A DNA stretch of 53,018 nt from Desulfovibrio sp. An276 (lineage in GTDB: Bacteria > Desulfobacterota > Desulfovibrionia > Desulfovibrionales > Desulfovibrionaceae), in contig NZ_NFJC01000021.1 in assembly GCF_002159665.1 (NCBI RefSeq), positions 1 through 53,018 on the forward strand, in the 5' to 3' direction. Position 1 is the first letter of the stretch, and the number at the start of each line of letters is the position of its first letter. The translations under genes were made by a program, and so were the position numbers. This document shows positions 52,911 to 53,018 of this stretch, piece by piece. The notes below the pieces were generated by a model that ran no database searches, was not told where the DNA came from, and was given only the letters and a program-made list of their open reading frames with translations.

Positions 52911-53018
52911 ATCGGGTAGGCGGGGGCGATCGCTCGCCCCAACCTCCCACACCACCGGACGTACGGGTCACGTATCACGGCGGTTCAACTAAACAAGGCT
53001 TTCTTGGCTCTGAGGCAC
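52911..53018 (-). mobile_element. 3' end of a group II intron (domains V and VI)
   Basis: On the minus strand the sequence from 52993 (GAACCGCCGTGATACG) through TGAC-CCGTACGTCCGGTGGT has the paired form of domain V, and GGGAGG-(hairpin GGGGCGAGCGATCGCCCC)-GCCTACCCGAT (ending at 52911) that of domain VI and the intron 3' end. These sequences follow group II intron reverse transcriptase genes, so the RT gene and the 5' end should lie beyond the window. It is inserted 18 bases past the HTH gene stop. Confidence 0.75.

Noticed and set aside
1..53018. tRNA, rRNA, CRISPR array or prophage genes
   Set aside because: No cloverleaf-like segments with a T-loop consensus, no regularly spaced repeats and no phage structural genes were seen.

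Overview
The window reads as the chromosome of a sulfate-reducing-type deltaproteobacterium (Desulfovibrionales, close to gut Desulfovibrio/Mailhella/Bilophila; this placement is inferred from gene content, not from a marker search). The lineage clues are an aromatic operon that uses 2-amino-3,7-dideoxyheptulosonate synthase and type II dehydroquinate synthase instead of DAHP synthase and AroB, a CbiR-type cobamide enzyme, a bacterial PreP-like M16 protease, and a 6-phosphofructo-2-kinase/fructose-2,6-bisphosphatase-like protein. Core genes are GC-rich; three short stretches are AT-rich and look acquired.

Layout. 1-300: the right end of an IS200/IS605-type element sits inside a DUF3737 gene, leaving only that gene's N-terminal part. 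564-6160 (minus): a five-gene aromatic amino acid operon (ADH synthase, DHQ synthase II, pheA, aroA, tyrA). It is preceded by a promoter, a 21-codon leader peptide with the run W-F-Y-F-A-Y-F, and competing antiterminator/terminator hairpins, a previously unannotated attenuator as far as I can tell. 6229-11090 (minus): DHH phosphoesterase, cbiR-like gene, M16 protease with a TTG start. 11091-12217: gene-poor spacer. 12218-13234: terC. 13316-20268 (minus): tsaB, then after a spacer holding a winged-helix pseudogene, the rseP-dxr-cdsA-uppS-frr-pyrH cluster. 20513-25020 (minus): TerC-CBS membrane protein, ribF, DEAD-box helicase. 25340-30406 (plus): hisI, hisG, YkgJ-type Fe-S protein, tyrS, PFK2/FBPase2-like protein.

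30486-32481 (plus) is an AT-rich two-gene island: an AAA ATPase overlapping a TIGR02646-type HNH endonuclease, the PtuA/PtuB pair of Septu defence and of Ec78-type retrons, here without a reverse transcriptase. 32570-34737: azlCD with a tandem operator-like repeat, then aroE. 34741-37325: a Sel1-repeat protein, a divergent IS1634-like transposase relative with an unusual palindrome array upstream, then (37338-40219) a LIC12162-family transferase and a NeuB-family synthase, suggesting nonulosonate glycan decoration. 40476-43040: rdgB, an AT-rich secreted orphan, an SGNH hydrolase and a secreted protein. 43239-47220: a P1B-type metal ATPase behind a near-canonical CsoR operator, with csoR itself on the far side of a hipBA module that seems to have landed between them. 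47449-49170: rpsB-tsf, which in relatives usually leads directly into pyrH-frr, here 27 kb away and inverted. 49335-52893: Hpt protein, hybrid histidine kinase and an HTH protein. The window ends inside the 3' part of a minus-strand group II intron.

Genes work together in several places: aroE at 34 kb completes a step of the shikimate pathway whose other genes form the attenuated operon; csoR and its operator mark the ATPase as a probable copper exporter; Hpt and the hybrid kinase form a phosphorelay pair. No tRNA, rRNA or CRISPR array was found.
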